Shown piece by piece: positions 61,497-64,000 of a DNA stretch of 64,000 bases. Where the stretch lies: NCBI RefSeq assembly GCF_025567625.1, contig NZ_JAOQJC010000022.1, positions 59,312 through 123,311 of the forward strand. Direction: 5' to 3'. How positions within the stretch are numbered: position 1 is the first letter of the stretch; each line of letters begins with the position of its first letter. Source of the stretch: Paenibacillus sp. J5C2022 (GTDB lineage Bacteria > Bacillota > Bacilli > Paenibacillales > Paenibacillaceae). A model generated the notes under the pieces. The model did not search any database, was not told the DNA's origin, and was given only the letters and a program-made list of their open reading frames with translations. The translations under genes were made by a program, and so were the position numbers.

Positions 61497-64000
61497 AGGA
61501 GCGGCTATGCTCCTGTGCAAGGAGCGACGATATCATGGCGTGTATTAAATCCTCGACTTCCAGTTTCAATCCACGCTCCCCGCGTAGGGAGCGACGAGGA
61601 GATACCGGCGGATCGCCTGGACCTGGTTGTTTCAATCCACGCTCCCGCGTAGGGAGCGACCATAGGCAATATCGCTGATTCCCGTTTCCTCAAGTTTCAA
61701 TCCACGCTCCCGCGTAGGGAGCGACTGACAAGGTAAATCGGGAGGATCAGCTGACTGCTGTTTCAATCCACGCTCCCGCGTAGGGAGCGACTACAATATA
61801 CTAGGCATATATATCTATTACATTGTTTCAATCCACGCTCCCGCGTAGGGAGCGACGTTATTGTCGATCAAATCGAATGATTGCTCCAACGTTTCAATCC
61901 ACGCTCCCGCGTAGGGAGCGACAATGGCAGACAGGGCGCATTTTCTCAAAGTCTATGTTTCAATCCACGCTCCCGCGTAGGGAGCGACTTACCTGTACAT
62001 GGGTCTCCGCTTCGAGGACAAGGTTTCAATCCACGCTCCCGCGTAGGGAGCGACTCAGGGCGTGGGGCAGGCGCTTCGCCGGTTCGACGTTTCAATCCAC
62101 GCTCCCGCGTAGGGAGCGACCAACGACCAGCGGCTGGTGAGCGCATTAATGGGCGTTTCAATCCACGCTCCCGCGTAGGGAGCGACCCACGGTTCCCAGC
62201 GTCGAGCCCGTAGAGTTTCACGTTTCAATCCACGCTCCCGCGTAGGGAGCGACCTGCTGCGCAAAATTGAAAGTCAAATCGAAAAAATGTTTCAATCCAC
62301 GCTCCCGCGTAGGGAGCGACCATTGTATGCGGTAGTGGTCAGTCAATAACGAGGTTTCAATCCACGCTCCCGCGTAGGGAGCGACACAGCGCTAGAGATG
62401 ACGGTTGTTTCTACTACTGGTTTCAATCCACGCTCCCGCGTAGGGAGCGACCTTAATGCTATGACAGTAAATCAGATGAATGCGACGTTTCAATCCACGC
62501 TCCCGCGTAGGGAGCGACGACACGGTGGATTATTGGTGACAGGTAATATGTGGTTTCAATCCACGCTCCCGCGTAGGGAGCGACGAACAGATCAAGGAGT
62601 TGGTTCGTGCTATGTATCGTTTCAATCCACGCTCCCGCGTAGGGAGCGACGGGGCATCGAGCTTAACGGTATTGACGCTCTGTTGTTTCAATCCACGCTC
62701 CCGCGTAGGGAGCGACCTGCTGACATTTCAATTCCTCCCTATTTCCTCATGTTTCAATCCACGCTCCCGCGTAGGGAGCGACACATGACGAAGTGGGTGC
62801 CGAGCTTGGCAGTCCTGTTTCAATCCACGCTCCCGCGTAGGGAGCGACCTATCGGGCACGGACAGGATATAAGGATCCGAAGTTTCAATCCACGCTCCCG
62901 CGTAGGGAGCGACTCATATTGGGGATTTGGGGATGGCGATTAGCTAAGTTTCAATCCACGCTCCCGCGTAGGGAGCGACTTCAGATGGATCGATTACGTC
63001 TAATGCCAATTGGTTTCAATCCACGCTCCCGCGTAGGGAGCGACCAAATCTTGCATATCCTGATACTTGCGCCCAAGTTTGTTTCAATCCACGCTCCCGC
63101 GTAGGGAGCGACGCATATCAGATAACACGTTTTACGCCCGTGTGAATCGTTTCAATCCACGCTCCCGCGTAGGGAGCGACTTGATATGCAGGATCGCTGT
63201 ACTGGTTATACTTGTTTCAATCCACGCTCCCGCGTAGGGAGCGACTCGACGCTTGCACAGTTGGCTAACGTACCGAATGGTTTCAATCCACGCTCCCGCG
63301 TAGGGAGCGACGTAGTGGAATATATCAAGGCAAATCCTGACTCGTTTCAATCCACGCTCCCGCGTAGGGAGCGACCAACGGCTGGCAACTGTTCATTGCG
63401 ATCAGACGGTTTCAATCCACGCTCCCGCGTAGGGAGCGACCTGCGTGCCGATATCGTAAAATCGCCGCTGATGGTTTCAATCCACGCTCCCGCGTAGGGA
63501 GCGACGCGGGCTGAAGTAGCCAAGAAGGTGCTGGAGTGGTTTCAATCCACGCTCCCGCGTAGGGAGCGACTGACCGCATCAATGCCGCCCTATCCCCCAA
63601 GGAGGTTTCAATCCACGCTCCCGCGTAGGGAGCGACCTCCAACGGTCTGGATCATAGATAATAACATTATGTTTCAATCCACGCTCCCGCGTAGGGAGCG
63701 ACCTCACCGCGCGTTGTCTCCTACTGGTGCAGCGGCGTTTCAATCCACGCTCCCGCGTAGGGAGCGACTTATTGTCCGCTATTCATATGTTTCTTGTTTT
63801 ATTGTTTCAATCCACGCTCCCGCGTAGGGAGCGACGACTGACCGCGGCGGCGAACTCGTTGTCTACGCGAAGTTTCAATCCACGCTCCCGCGTAGGGAGC
63901 GACTCGTGAGCAGTCGGACATACAAATAAGATTCTACGTTTCAATCCACGCTCCCGCGTAGGGAGCGACCACCGGGACTTGGCGGTAAAATCGAAGAGAG
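61497..64000 (-). CRISPR. CRISPR array 2 (type I-C), at least 37 repeats, runs off window
   Basis: The 32-bp repeat reads GTTTCAATCCACGCTCCCGC then GTAGGGAGCGAC on the plus strand, every ~66 bases from 61563 to 63938; the last spacer runs past the edge. The leftmost copy has an extra C (33 bp), and a strongly degenerate copy is visible at about 61497-61528. Orientation is the same as in array 1, so crRNAs are made from the minus strand. The leader must lie beyond the right edge. Compared with array 1 the repeats differ only at two bases of the crRNA loop (TACGC instead of CATGC). Confidence 0.97.

Noticed and set aside
61505..63909. ORFs with FNPRSRVGSD and SLPTRERGLK peptides in array 2
   Set aside because: Same artefact of repeats in array 2.

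Overview
The window looks like chromosome of a Paenibacillus-type Gram-positive bacterium (Bacillota, Paenibacillaceae). Evidence: AGGAGG-type ribosome binding sites, moderate GC, many AraC regulators, a YesM/YesN two-component pair beside a carbohydrate ABC importer, S-layer-homology (SLH) surface proteins, a BmrCD-like exporter and a GluQ-RS gene. No plasmid or phage core genes are visible.

Left part (1-12.6 kb). A chemotaxis operon (mcp, cheW, cheA running off the left edge) reads leftward. A 162-bp MITE-like element and a PocR/GAF/LuxR regulator follow. tRNA-Asp(GTC) is followed directly by gluQ, whose product modifies that tRNA. Next is a 1.2-kb array of 52-bp palindrome-bearing tandem repeats, interrupted by a second nested repeat element. 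After it come yjbQ and a TetR-controlled three-gene ABC exporter. At 11.8-12.6 kb a small membrane-protein gene appears to be interrupted by a non-autonomous IS200/IS605-like element. That element holds sequence able to fold into a structured RNA but has no transposase or TnpB gene.

Middle part (12.7-50 kb). This is metabolic, regulatory and surface-related. It holds a sulfatase with a divergent AraC gene, a PhyH dioxygenase with a divergent AraC gene, a 1-Cys-type peroxiredoxin, a third AraC gene and the BmrC/BmrD heterodimeric exporter. A surface cluster follows: an SLH-collagen-BclA_C-like protein, a secreted RCC1-repeat protein and a convergent two-domain glycosyltransferase. Then come a sugar-type dehydrogenase, a DinB protein, CsaA and a complete sugar ABC importer with YesMN. 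Next are a decayed FAD oxidoreductase beside a SigJ-like sigma factor, a DppA D-aminopeptidase and a GntR-solute-binding-protein fusion. The section closes with a two-gene operon for a cohesin-SLH anchor and a 1371-residue secreted protein with propeller, CBM, cohesin and a dockerin-like motif.

Right part (50-64 kb). This is a complete type I-C CRISPR-Cas locus: cas3-cas5c-cas8c-cas7c-cas4-cas1-cas2, all reading leftward, between two large arrays. Array 1 has 50 intact repeats plus a degenerate terminal one. Array 2 has at least 37 and continues past the right edge. Repeat orientation, decayed left-end repeats and the leader next to cas2 show that both arrays are transcribed leftward like the cas genes. 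The two repeat types differ only in the loop of the crRNA hairpin. Assignments rest on reading motifs and translated sequence; no database search was run.
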